Positions 7,221 to 16,265 of a stretch of DNA of 17,823 bases are shown piece after piece. Position 1 is the stretch's first letter. Every line of letters begins with the position of its first letter. The notes below the pieces were generated by a model, which saw only the letters and a list, made by a program, of their open reading frames with translations, had not been told where the DNA came from and did not search any database. The DNA lies in contig JANOYV010000152.1 of assembly GCA_031429105.1 (NCBI GenBank), forward strand, positions 1 through 17,823. Reading direction: 5' to 3'. The position numbers were made by a program, and so were the translations under genes. Source of the stretch: JAKFWF01 sp031429105 (GTDB lineage: Bacteria; Pseudomonadota; Alphaproteobacteria; Rhizobiales; Hyphomicrobiaceae).

Positions 7221-7426
7221 GCTCGTCTCCCGCGAAGAACCGGACGAGCGATCGGGGCGACGCGCTCGCAATGCAAACGAAGTTTATTCAGTTCGGCACG
7301 GACGAGGATACGTCTGCCCCGGACTCGCGTGACTGATATATGAATTTCATAGCAAAGCGCCAGTGGCCTCGAAGCATGGTTCACGAGAAACTGACATGCT
7401 TTTGCAGAATACACTCAATTTGGCTT

Positions 7427-7963
7427 CTATTCAGCCGTTGCCTTGTCTGTAACACGTTGGACGACAGCCAACAGTGTTGGCCTAAGCGCCGCACTGGCAT
7501 TATTCAGCATCCCCCGCGACAATGATTGTCGCACCCAATCGGGATGGTCCGCCTCCTTGGGGCTGAAGTGCTGGTAGAACATATAGGGTATCAAAACGAT
7601 CAAAAACGCCCTGACGACGCCAAACATAAGGCCAAGCGTACGATCAATTACACCAACGCGGCTGTCGAGTATTGAATCAGAGATGCGCGCCGTAATCAAA
7701 TGCACAACGATCAGCGTGATCAGTCCGATCAACACAGCGATGCCGATTTGGGCGATTTTTGGGGACGGCAGGCTCAACTGCTGCGTCACTTCGGCGGCCA
7801 ATCCTTGCCGATACTGATAAAAATAGAGCCCAGCCATGCCACCAACAATCCAGGAAATGATCGATAGCAGCTCGCGGCCAAGGCCACGATACATGGCGAG
7901 TAGCCCGGAGATAATCGCCAGAGCTAACAATCCGACATCGAGATAGGAAAACGGACCGATCAT
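7427..7963 (-). CDS. cvpA: CvpA-family inner membrane protein
   Basis: A 178-residue protein with four hydrophobic spans (about 8-25, 32-50, 70-93 and 108-128) and the family start of a short polar lead, then DVGLLALAIISGLLAMYRGLGRELLSI. The conserved GxxRGxxRE-like basic patch and the DRTLGLMFGVVRAFLIV segment are present. CvpA was named for colicin V production in E. coli; it is now linked to envelope homeostasis, and its biochemical role is not settled. It stands between radA (47-base gap) and purF (206-base gap), the usual placement. An AGGACG about nine bases upstream supports the ATG at 7963. Confidence 0.92.
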   Translation of the reverse strand: MIGPFSYLDVGLLALAIISGLLAMYRGLGRELLSIISWIVGGMAGLYFYQYRQGLAAEVTQQLSLPSPKIAQIGIAVLIGLITLIVVHLITARISDSILDSRVGVIDRTLGLMFGVVRAFLIVLIPYMFYQHFSPKEADHPDWVRQSLSRGMLNNASAALRPTLLAVVQRVTDKATAE

Positions 7964-8010
7964 GCGTGAAACGTCCTGTCAGGCTGGCTCTGATGGTTAA
8001 TTGAAGGGGT

Positions 8011-9387
8011 TCAGTCGCACGGGGCTAACGCGTCTGCAAGCGCCTTGAGGTGGGAAATCCTCGACAGTTTCAATTTCAGCGACTTTTCATCCAGTTCGCC
8101 AGCCACCGGCAGGATCGCACGCTTGAAGCCCAATTTCTGGGCTTCGCGTAGCCGGGTCGTCATGTGGGCTGCCGGTCTAACCGCACCCGATAGGCTGATT
8201 TCGCCGCAGTACACCTCGTCCATCGGTAAGGAAATACCCGAAAATGACGACAGAAGTGCGGCTGCGGCCGCAAGATCTGCGGCCGGCTCGACGATTCGCA
8301 AGCCGCCGGCGATGTTCAAGAACACGTCATGTTCACTAAAATTGACGCCACATCGGGCCGCCAATACGGCGAGGATCATTGACAAACGATTCGGGTCCCA
8401 GCCGACAGCAGCCCGTCGCGGTGAACCAAGTTTCGACGGCGCGACGAGGGCCTGGATCTCAACGAGCAGGGGGCGCGTGCCCTCAATTCCTGCGAATACC
8501 GCAGCACCAGGTGCAGTAGCATCGCGGTCGCCCAGGAATAACTCCGATGGATTGGCAACTTCGGCCAGACCGTGGCCGACCATTTCGAACACGCCGATTT
8601 CGTCGCTCGCCCCAAAGCGGTTTTTGACAGCGCGCAGAATTCGGTAGGGGTGGCCGCGGTCGCCTTCGAAATACAACACGGTATCGACCATGTGTTCTAC
8701 CACCTTGGGACCGGCGATCTGCCCGTCCTTGGTGACATGGCCAACCAGCAGCATGGCACTGCCGGATTGCTTGGCAAACCGGATCAGTGACTGCGTCGCA
8801 GCGCGCACCTGCGACACGGTTCCGGGTGCCGCTTCCACACCATCGGCCCACAGCGTTTGGATCGAATCGATCACGACGAGATCGGGCCTGCGCCCGTGTT
8901 CCAGCGTCGCGATGATATTGGACAGGTTGGTTTCAGCCGCCAGCAGTACCGGGCTCTTCGTCAAGCCGAGGCGCTCTGCCCGCATCCGCACCTGGGCGAT
9001 GGCTTCTTCGCCGGTAAAGTAGACAGCTGTTCGCCCAGCGCCAGCCAGTGCCGCTGATAACTGGAGCAGTAAGGTCGATTTGCCGATGCCCGGTTCGCCA
9101 CCGATCAGAATGGCAGATCCAGGCACGATGCCGCCGCCCGTAACGCGGTCGAGTTCGGCCATACCGGTCGGTATCCGCGGCGCGTCTTCGGATTTGACAT
9201 CTAATCCTTCGAGCTTAACCGCGCGACCTTTGATTGCGCGGGTCATGCCGGAACCCGGCACCGCTGCGACATTGGCTTCTTCGACGATGGTATTCCATTC
9301 GCCGCAGCCGACGCATTTGCCTCCCCAGCGCGTCGATGTCGCGCCGCAAACCTGACAGACGAATGAGCTCTTCGCTGGTTTCGCCAT
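8011..9387 (-). CDS. radA: DNA repair protein RadA (Sms)
   Basis: A RecA-like ATPase and branch-migration helicase that processes recombination intermediates. At 458 residues it has the normal length. Domains in order: an N-terminal C4 zinc finger (Cys11, Cys14, Cys25, Cys28), a RecA-type ATPase core with Walker A GGEPGIGKST (about 96-105) and Walker B LVVIDSIQTLW, the diagnostic RadA KNRFG motif (about 255), and a C-terminal Lon-protease-like domain (GWDPNRLSMILAVL, then AGGLRIVEPAADLAAAAALLSS) that is not expected to be proteolytic. It starts three bases after the alr stop (TGA-ACC-ATG), which points to translational coupling with alr. Confidence 0.97.
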   Translation of the reverse strand: MAKPAKSSFVCQVCGATSTRWGGKCVGCGEWNTIVEEANVAAVPGSGMTRAIKGRAVKLEGLDVKSEDAPRIPTGMAELDRVTGGGIVPGSAILIGGEPGIGKSTLLLQLSAALAGAGRTAVYFTGEEAIAQVRMRAERLGLTKSPVLLAAETNLSNIIATLEHGRRPDLVVIDSIQTLWADGVEAAPGTVSQVRAATQSLIRFAKQSGSAMLLVGHVTKDGQIAGPKVVEHMVDTVLYFEGDRGHPYRILRAVKNRFGASDEIGVFEMVGHGLAEVANPSELFLGDRDATAPGAAVFAGIEGTRPLLVEIQALVAPSKLGSPRRAAVGWDPNRLSMILAVLAARCGVNFSEHDVFLNIAGGLRIVEPAADLAAAAALLSSFSGISLPMDEVYCGEISLSGAVRPAAHMTTRLREAQKLGFKRAILPVAGELDEKSLKLKLSRISHLKALADALAPCD

Positions 9388-9390
9388 GGT

Positions 9391-10557
9391 TCATATCACC
9401 TCGGGCGCGCGATCTTCGTAAATCCGGTGCACCCGTTTGGATAGGCGTGCAAGCAACTCGTAGCCGATCGTACCAGCGCGATCGGTCAAATCGTCGAGGG
9501 TTACGCGACCGCCGACCACTTCGACCCAGTTGCCGCGCACCGCAAGGTCGACGGGAACGTCCGTCACATCGACGGTGATCAGATCCATCGACACGCGGCC
9601 CACGACGGGTACTGGATACGAGCCGATGTAGCCGACAGGTCCAGGATGACCGCTCGGCCCGCTTAACGCGCGCAGGAACCCATCGGCGTAGCCGCAGGCA
9701 ATCGTCGCCATGCGTGATGGTCGATTGGCCTTGAACGTTGCTCCATAACCCACAACCTCCCCCGGACTGATATCGCGTAACTGCAGAATGCGCGCCGACA
9801 GGCTGACGACGGGTCGCATTGGATTTTCGCCACCCTCAAACGCACGGCCGCCGTAGACGGCGATCCCGGGCCGAACGAGATCATAGTGGAACTTAGGCCC
9901 CAGGAAGGTGCCGCCTGAGTTCGATAAGCTCGCAGGTGCCGGTTGTAACTTGGCGCGCAACTGATCGAACAAGACGCGCTGGGCCTCGTTCATGGCATTG
10001 CCCGGTTCATCGGCGCAGGCCAGATGGCTCATCATGAGCGTCATCTTGAACGCCTTGAATAGCGCCGACTCGGCTGCAACGCGCACCACCTCGTCCGCGC
10101 GCAAGCCCAACCGGTTCATGCCGGTGTCGAGTTGAACAGCGGCTGGCAAATGCCGACCAATCGCCGTGCAGTAGGTCGCCCAGTCACGTAACTCCGGCTC
10201 GCTCGACAGCACGGGCCGCAAATCGAATCCCGCGTAGTGGGCCTCCGCACCCGGCAATAGGCCATCGAGAATATAGATCGCAGCCCCGGGCTGGATCGCG
10301 CGTGTCCGGCGGCCTTCTTCCAAGGTGGCAACGAAGAACGTGCGGCAGCCTTCATCCGTGAGCGCACGAGCAATCTGCTCAAGACCAAGGCCATAGGCAT
10401 CGGCCTTGATGACACCAGCGCATTCCGCTGATCCCGCTTCCTGGTTCAGCCGCGCATAGTTCGCCCTGAGCGCGGCAAGGTCAATTCGCAGCACCGCGCG
10501 CGCGTCCGCTGGAATGCTGGCGCTGGTCTTGATGACATGCTGTGTTCGTGCGCCCAT
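9391..10557 (-). CDS. alr: Alanine racemase
   Basis: PLP-dependent conversion of L-alanine to D-alanine for peptidoglycan. With the ATG at 10557 it has 388 residues, normal for the family. This start has CGAGG about seven bases upstream; the frame stays open to 10620 but the extra residues are not family-like. RIDLAALRANY opens the TIM-barrel domain. The PLP lysine is Lys51 in GVIKADAYGLG. HYDLVRPGIAVYGG and VVGYGATF carry the C-terminal-side motif with the second catalytic tyrosine, followed by GYADGF and the beta domain with GRVSMDLITVDVT. It is the first gene of the alr-radA pair and is separated from dnaB by an accessory island. Confidence 0.95.
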   Translation of the reverse strand: MGARTQHVIKTSASIPADARAVLRIDLAALRANYARLNQEAGSAECAGVIKADAYGLGLEQIARALTDEGCRTFFVATLEEGRRTRAIQPGAAIYILDGLLPGAEAHYAGFDLRPVLSSEPELRDWATYCTAIGRHLPAAVQLDTGMNRLGLRADEVVRVAAESALFKAFKMTLMMSHLACADEPGNAMNEAQRVLFDQLRAKLQPAPASLSNSGGTFLGPKFHYDLVRPGIAVYGGRAFEGGENPMRPVVSLSARILQLRDISPGEVVGYGATFKANRPSRMATIACGYADGFLRALSGPSGHPGPVGYIGSYPVPVVGRVSMDLITVDVTDVPVDLAVRGNWVEVVGGRVTLDDLTDRAGTIGYELLARLSKRVHRIYEDRAPEVI

Positions 10558-10841
10558 GACAACCTCGTGAGCCGGTATGCTGTGTGCTCCGGTCATTTGC
10601 GCGAACGCCCGATCAAACAACGCTCGCCGCCGCTCGCTCGGTCTAGCACGCCCGACTGCGCTGACGCCAATCGCGCTGCGACGTTGTCAACCGCTAGGAT
10701 TGCTCCGATGCAGCAACGCTTGTGGCTCGGAGTGATCTCACTTTGGCACCGTTGCACCGTGCCGTTGGAAAACGCGTGCGCGGAACCAGTTGAGGCGCGG
10801 CGCGTTCTGCACCACATGAGTTTGCACAAGTAGTGTATGGT
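10558..10841. other. Divergent intergenic region between alr and the Gly/Arg-rich secreted protein
   Basis: 284 bases holding the promoters of both genes. A perfect TTGACA occurs on the minus strand at 10690-10685, but no good -10 box follows at normal spacing. A repeat-like stretch at 10758-10803 is reported under findings. I see no credible coding frame. Confidence 0.4.
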
Positions 10842-11498
10842 ATGTTCGCACGAAAAATCAGGTTAGCGTCAGCGATCGGCAGTTTGATGCTATTCGCCCC
10901 GGTGGCCAATGCAGTGAGTGTCATCGATCAATCCGACACCGCCAAATCGAGCGCCGTCCAATTGGCTCAAGCTGGCGATGAAAAAGGTGGTCGTGGCGGT
11001 GGCGCAAATGCAGGCGGCGGCGGCAGAGCCGCAACGGCACCGAGTGGCGGCGGCGGTGCATCAGCAGGATCAGGTGGCGGCGGTCAGGCTGCGCGAGGTT
11101 CCGGCGCGCAGACGCGCGGCGCCGGACAAGGCGAGCGTCGCACGCAGAGTGCACCGCGCAGCTCTGGCGAGGTGTCACAGAACCGACGGTCGACCACGAC
11201 CGTTCGCGAGCGAGCACCGGCGCGGACCGTGACGCCAAACCGGCCACCGCGGGAACCGACATCGGATCAGCGTGTGCGCAGAGATCGTGATAACCGCCCG
11301 AATGTCGTCACGCGCGACCGACGTGAAAATCGCTCCGGCGACCGACATCGCGGCACTCGTTTCAATTGGGGATTAGGCGGCATTTACTACTTTTATGACG
11401 GCTACTACCACGGTGACTGCTCATGGCTGCGGCGCAAGGCCGTGAATACCGGCAGTCAGTACTGGTGGCGCCGGTATCGCCAGTGTCGCGAATACTAG
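10842..11498 (+). CDS. Secreted Gly/Arg-rich low-complexity protein with a conserved Trp/Tyr/Cys C terminus
   Basis: A 218-residue protein with an N-terminal signal peptide (MFARKIRLASAIGSLMLFAP, probable cut near ANA, about 22-24). A glycine-rich stretch follows (about 48-85), then a strongly basic Arg/Pro/Thr/Ser region (about 90-165). The C terminus (about 170-218) is dense in aromatic residues with two cysteines, in YYHGDCSWLRRKA and YWWRRYRQCREY. This tail type is common in short exported hypotheticals of Hyphomicrobiales. The middle is likely disordered and could bind polyanions or the envelope; that is inference. The ATG at 10842 is preferred over a GTG three codons earlier. The gene runs opposite to its neighbours and ends in its own terminator. 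Confidence 0.75.
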   Translation: MFARKIRLASAIGSLMLFAPVANAVSVIDQSDTAKSSAVQLAQAGDEKGGRGGGANAGGGGRAATAPSGGGGASAGSGGGGQAARGSGAQTRGAGQGERRTQSAPRSSGEVSQNRRSTTTVRERAPARTVTPNRPPREPTSDQRVRRDRDNRPNVVTRDRRENRSGDRHRGTRFNWGLGGIYYFYDGYYHGDCSWLRRKAVNTGSQYWWRRYRQCREY

Positions 11499-11523
11499 GC
11501 CGAGAATACTGGTCACTGCGAAT

Positions 11524-11557
11524 GGTCGAGGCGGCAACGCCTCGGCCAATTTTGTTT
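11524..11557 (+). terminator. Intrinsic terminator of the Gly/Arg-rich secreted protein gene
   Basis: GGTCGAGGCG (11524-11533) and CGCCTCGGCC (11538-11547) form a ten-pair stem, one G-T pair included, around a GCAA tetraloop. A TTTTGTTT tract follows at 11550-11557. It starts 25 bases after the stop codon. Confidence 0.85.
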
Positions 11558-11589
11558 CCATCTCAGGAGCGAGCGTGCATCGTTCGCCG

Positions 11590-12063
11590 TTACCCATCGC
11601 CCAAAATAGCGCGACGACGGGCGAGACTTTCGGCCGACCACTGCTTGGACATGTCGTAGTATATGTCGAAGGCAGGCGCGGCGACAGGTAATACAACCCA
11701 CGGCAGTTTCGAGCGCAGGAAAATGTGGGCATCTGGCACGACCGACGCTGCATGATCGAGCGTCCCGACACGGACGAAGCGCAGCGACGGTCGTGCACCA
11801 TAGTTACTCCATACCGCGGTTTTGCATTTGGGACAGCGATAGACATCATGCGGGCGACCGCTTTCCGTCGGCATCGCGACAGGTTCAGGCGAACCAGAGA
11901 GAACCTCGATCCGGTCCGTCTCGATCAACGCGTTGATGACAAACGCGCTGCCGGTTTGCCGCTGGCAATTCGTGCAGTGACAGCAATTGACAAACATCGG
12001 CGCCGATGCCAGCCGATAACGCACCTGCCCGCAGCCGCAACCACCTTCGAGTGGAGTTGACAT
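11590..12063 (-). CDS. GFA (glutathione-dependent formaldehyde-activating/CENP-V-like) zinc protein
   Basis: A 157-residue protein of the Mss4-like GFA fold. The zinc ligands are visible: Cys9 and Cys11 (GGCGCG), Cys27, Cys28, Cys30 and Cys33 (NCCHCTNCQ), and Cys77 and Cys80 (RCPKC). In the family one set binds a structural zinc and the other a second zinc or glutathione adduct. The founding Gfa condenses formaldehyde with glutathione, but most homologs have no proven substrate. The ATG at 12063 has AAGGA about nine bases upstream; an in-frame extension to 12105 would overlap the stop of the upstream gene. It lies 38 bases downstream of the DUF5615 gene and may be cotranscribed with it. Confidence 0.88.
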   Translation of the reverse strand: MSTPLEGGCGCGQVRYRLASAPMFVNCCHCTNCQRQTGSAFVINALIETDRIEVLSGSPEPVAMPTESGRPHDVYRCPKCKTAVWSNYGARPSLRFVRVGTLDHAASVVPDAHIFLRSKLPWVVLPVAAPAFDIYYDMSKQWSAESLARRRAILGDG

Positions 12064-12101
12064 GAAACTGTTCCTTAAGTCTTTTCCTGAACCGGTTTGC
12101 T

Positions 12102-12464
12102 TCAAAGACCTTGCAGCGGTCGCCGCCGGATACGCCCAGGCTCAATGATTGTCAGATGTCCGGTTGCCTTATCCGCAATTTCCGAAATCTTCTGGATGGC
12201 ATAGGTCTCACGCATGCCGGCAGAAAGCGCGAATAGGGAAATGATAATGACGCCCATTGCAGGTTGACCGTGGCGGACGGTCATCTCGCCGAAACCCCAA
12301 TCATTGGTGATGACGACGCGTCCAGCAGCCGCAGCAAGAGAAAGCACACGCTCATCATCGTCGCCACGACAGACTGTTTTCGCATCGACGATGTCAAAGC
12401 CGCGCTCTGTGAGCGCTTGTACGATTAAGCCTGCCACGCACTCATCCGCGAAAAAAGGTGGCAC
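12102..12464 (-). CDS. DUF5615 PIN-like protein, predicted toxin of a toxin-antitoxin pair
   Basis: A 120-residue protein with the DUF5615/Mut7-C-like PIN fold pattern: FFADECV with Asp7, GDDDERVLSLA with acidic residues at 35-38, and VVITNDWGFGEM with Asp55. These acidic positions fit a metal-dependent RNase centre, as in VapC-type PIN toxins. The start is GTG at 12464: GGAG lies seven bases upstream, inside the last codons of the DUF433 gene, and homology begins right after it. Only four bases separate the partner's stop from this start, which implies coupled translation. RNase activity and toxicity are inferred from family and context. Confidence 0.82.
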   Translation of the reverse strand: MPPFFADECVAGLIVQALTERGFDIVDAKTVCRGDDDERVLSLAAAAGRVVITNDWGFGEMTVRHGQPAMGVIIISLFALSAGMRETYAIQKISEIADKATGHLTIIEPGRIRRRPLQGL

Positions 12465-12468
12465 CGCG

Positions 12469-12693
12469 TTACTCCGCTGCCTCGATGCCCTCGTGCGCCA
12501 AATAATCCGCTGCAAATGCCTGCGCAGCATAAATATCTTCGGCTGTGAGGTGCGGATAGTTGCGCAGCATGTGCGCGAGCGTGTCGCCACTGGCAAGGCA
12601 GCGCAAAATGTGTTCAACCGTTATGCGTGTGCCGACGATTACGGGCTTGCCCATCATCACTTTCGGATCACGCTTGATGCGTGGATGCAACAT
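12469..12693 (-). CDS. DUF433 protein, predicted antitoxin
   Basis: A 74-residue protein with the full DUF433 pattern: an initial IKRDPKVMMGKPVIVGTRITVEHILRCL segment, then NYPHLTAEDIYAAQAFAADYL. The family has a small winged helix-turn-helix-like domain and is repeatedly found upstream of DUF5615 PIN-like genes, where it is the predicted antitoxin and autorepressor. The ATG at 12693 has AAGGAG about nine bases upstream. Its stop lies four bases before the DUF5615 start. An inverted CCAGAA/TTCTGG pair spans the upstream region (12696-12701 and 12735-12740) and could be part of an operator; this is weak. Confidence 0.88.
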   Translation of the reverse strand: MLHPRIKRDPKVMMGKPVIVGTRITVEHILRCLASGDTLAHMLRNYPHLTAEDIYAAQAFAADYLAHEGIEAAE

Positions 12694-12769
12694 AGCCAGA
12701 ACTCCTTCGGACAGATCCTAACACAGATGGGCAATTCTGGCAGTCCCCATTTCCGGTCTGTTCCATCCG

Positions 12770-14299
<1,530 letters not shown>

Positions 14300-14438
14300 G
14301 AGATCGAGGTTTAAGTGATTCCCTCAATCGCAAGGTCCTTGTCGGGGGCATTCCCGCAGCTCGTCCCCGTTATGCACAAGGGGCGGACAATGTACTGGAG
14401 TGTGTCTGCGAATCGCTATGTCTGTAAGCGGACCACCC

Positions 14439-14459
14439 GGGGGCAGGGGGGGCAATGGG
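14439..14459 (+). other. G-quadruplex-type motif in the rplI-dnaB gap
   Basis: Plus strand: GGGGG, CA, GGGGGGG, CAAT, GGG. This satisfies four runs of three or more G with loops of 1-7 bases. The plus strand is the template strand for dnaB. Whether it folds in the cell is unknown. Confidence 0.45.
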
Positions 14460-14492
14460 ATAAGCCCTAGATTTGTTACTTACTCAATATAG

Positions 14493-14531
14493 CACAATTG
14501 ATGCGGGCGCTGAATGCCCGCATCAATTGTG
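14493..14531 (-). terminator. Long perfect hairpin behind rplI
   Basis: Arms 14493-14508 and 14516-14531 pair perfectly over 16 bases around a seven-base loop; the GC-rich part is next to the loop. It begins 15 bases after the rplI stop. On the minus strand GCTATATTGAG follows rather than a full T tract, so it may work as a terminator, as a 3' end stabiliser, or both. Confidence 0.65.
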
Positions 14532-14546
14532 GGTTAAAGCGCGCGA

Positions 14547-15119
14547 TCAGGCGTCCGGCTGTTCGCCCGAGCCAGACGAACGATAGTCGTCATCTTCCTT
14601 GAAGGTCTCGAGCTCGATCTTTTCTTCCTTGATCATGGTCACGTCTTCGCCGCGTGACTGACGATCAGCCTCGTCTTGCGAACGGGCAACGTTGACCGAG
14701 ACCTTGACGCTGACTTCCGGATGGAGCGCGACGGTGAGGCCATGCAACCCAAGGGTCTTGATCGGCTGGTCGAGGTTGACCTGACGGCGATCGACCGTGA
14801 AGCCGCCAGCAACGATGGCCTCGGCGATGTCACGCGTCGAGACCGATCCGTACAGCTGACCAGTGTCGCCAGCTTGGCGGATGGTGATGAACGTCTTGCC
14901 GTTGAGCTTGGCGGCAACGGCTTCAGCTTCCGTCTTCTGGGTCAGGTTGTCGGCTTCGAGGTGAACGCGGCGGGTCTCGAACTCGGCCTGGTTGTCCTTG
15001 GTGGCGCGCAGTGCCTTGCCCTGTGGCAACAGGAAGTTGCGGGCGTAGCCGTCCTTGACCTTGACGACGTCGCCCATTTGGCCAAGGCGGCCGATTCGCT
15101 GGAGGAGAATGACTTGCAT
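14547..15119 (-). CDS. rplI: 50S ribosomal protein bL9
   Basis: At 190 residues it is longer than the 149-residue E. coli protein. The N-terminal domain is canonical: MQVILLQRIGRLGQMGDVVKVKDGYARNFLLPQGKALRAT, the rRNA-binding signature. A long linking helix (about 45-75) and the C-terminal domain (about 76-150, GQLYGSVSTRDIAEAI and LHPEVSVKVSVNV) follow. The last roughly 40 residues form an acidic tail (IKEEKIELETFKEDDDY), as seen in other Alphaproteobacteria. AAGGAA about eight bases upstream supports the ATG. bL9 bridges neighbouring ribosomes from the L1 side. Confidence 0.97.
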   Translation of the reverse strand: MQVILLQRIGRLGQMGDVVKVKDGYARNFLLPQGKALRATKDNQAEFETRRVHLEADNLTQKTEAEAVAAKLNGKTFITIRQAGDTGQLYGSVSTRDIAEAIVAGGFTVDRRQVNLDQPIKTLGLHGLTVALHPEVSVKVSVNVARSQDEADRQSRGEDVTMIKEEKIELETFKEDDDYRSSGSGEQPDA

Positions 15120-15164
15120 GTGAGTATTCCTTTGGTTGGATTGTGATGACGAGGAGGACGAGGG

Positions 15165-16187
15165 TTAAGTTGTGCCCGAACTCGGTGGCTTCCGGCGCAA
15201 GGGGAAAAACGGTTCGGCTAGCGCCAACATCGCAAGCGCTGGGCCAGCGATGACATAGAACACGAACAACAGTGCGTAGACCGACGCCAAGACCACGGGC
15301 CGTGTTGTCCATCCGACGGTGACGTTGTGCAAAATCGCCAAGCCGACCAGTGTGTAGGCGAGGATGATCGCGCTGGCGAACCCAGCTCCGATCATGCCGG
15401 CAAAGCCCGGCAGAAACGTCGCGGCGATTGATGCTGCCAATGCCAGTGGAAATGTCGGGGGCAAGTGTAATTCCGACAAGTTCGGCCACGGCCGAATGAG
15501 CCGGTCAGATTTGCGCACGACAAGTGCTGCCAGCCACATGTTCAGCATGGCGATGACGAGCCACATGTTCGACAGCGCCGGGGTGAACATGCCGACCAGC
15601 ACGTTCGTTAAGCCATTCAACTGCTCTGGACTGACAGTTGTCGGTGTTCCAGGTGGCTGACCTGACGGCACTGGCAAACCCAGCGGCTGGGCAAACACGC
15701 GTTCGGCGGTTGAGCGTAGTTGCGCGCGCAAACTATCGACATCGGCAGCCGTCGCCAGTAGGCCGACTGCTGCGAGCGCACCAGCAATGAGCGCTGCCCA
15801 AGCCACGATCCGACCCAGCGGATACCATTCAAGGTGGGCGGATGATCCATCCGTTGCCACATCGCGGCTCAACAGGGCGAGGTAAGATAAAATTGCAGTT
15901 GGCGCACCGATTGCGACCAAATGGAAAATCGCACCGCGACTCGTGCCAAGCAGAGCGATCGCGATTGCAGCGGTTGCCGATGCGGCGATGGCTGCGCGCC
16001 AACCCCAGCCAAGCCCTGATATGGCAACCGGCATTGGCGACAGGAAAAACAACACGAACAGCCCGAGTACGGTTCCGGTCGAGGCCGATGCGAACAGCAT
16101 CGCCGACACGAGACCGGCGCAAGCACCGATGAGAATGTTGATCTGCATAATCGAGCTGTCCCGCGCCAAGGCGGTTAGGGGCGGCAT
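15165..16187 (-). CDS. DUF2232 multi-pass membrane protein
   Basis: A 340-residue protein with about eight hydrophobic segments: roughly 17-34, 38-58, 65-82, 86-105, 128-148, 205-225, 245-272 and 300-325. N-terminal INILIGACAGLVSAMLFASASTG and LSPMPVAISGLGWGWRAA are typical of the DUF2232 proteins coded between rpsR and rplI in Alphaproteobacteria. Its function is unknown; the context in a ribosomal operon is the only hint. The start is not certain: ATG at 16187 has a GGACGAG close upstream, while ATG at 16148 would remove 13 polar residues and start at the conserved part. A 78-base gap holding a nested palindrome separates it from rpsR; a 45-base gap separates it from rplI. Confidence 0.85.
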   Translation of the reverse strand: MPPLTALARDSSIMQINILIGACAGLVSAMLFASASTGTVLGLFVLFFLSPMPVAISGLGWGWRAAIAASATAAIAIALLGTSRGAIFHLVAIGAPTAILSYLALLSRDVATDGSSAHLEWYPLGRIVAWAALIAGALAAVGLLATAADVDSLRAQLRSTAERVFAQPLGLPVPSGQPPGTPTTVSPEQLNGLTNVLVGMFTPALSNMWLVIAMLNMWLAALVVRKSDRLIRPWPNLSELHLPPTFPLALAASIAATFLPGFAGMIGAGFASAIILAYTLVGLAILHNVTVGWTTRPVVLASVYALLFVFYVIAGPALAMLALAEPFFPLRRKPPSSGTT

Positions 16188-16205
16188 GTCTCGTCCGCTC
16201 CAACC

Positions 16206-16211
16206 ATTATA
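16206..16211 (-). promoter_or_regulatory. Isolated perfect -10-like TATAAT before the DUF2232 gene
   Basis: TATAAT on the minus strand, directly after the nested palindrome. No -35 box stands at normal spacing, because that position lies inside the palindrome. An internal promoter is possible but weakly supported; it would fit the later ATG (16148) better. Confidence 0.25.
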
Positions 16212-16215
16212 AGTT

Positions 16216-16256
16216 GTCGCCGGCGACTCCGCTACGCGGAGCCGACCGCCGGCGAC
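16216..16256. terminator. Nested double palindrome behind rpsR
   Basis: Outer arms GTCGCCGGCG (16216-16225) and CGCCGGCGAC (16247-16256) are perfect over ten bases. They enclose a second perfect stem, CTCCGC (16227-16232) with GCGGAG (16236-16241) and loop TAC. It begins ten bases after the rpsR stop. There is no T tract on the minus strand, so it is more likely a partial terminator, processing site or mRNA-stabilising element than a classical terminator. Confidence 0.55.
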
Positions 16257-16265
16257 GGTTTGTTC

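Noticed and set aside
10593..10829. A 78-codon minus-strand frame between alr and the secreted protein gene
   Set aside because: It contains the STGSA-type false translation of a repeat element, overlaps the alr upstream region and shows no other protein-like character.
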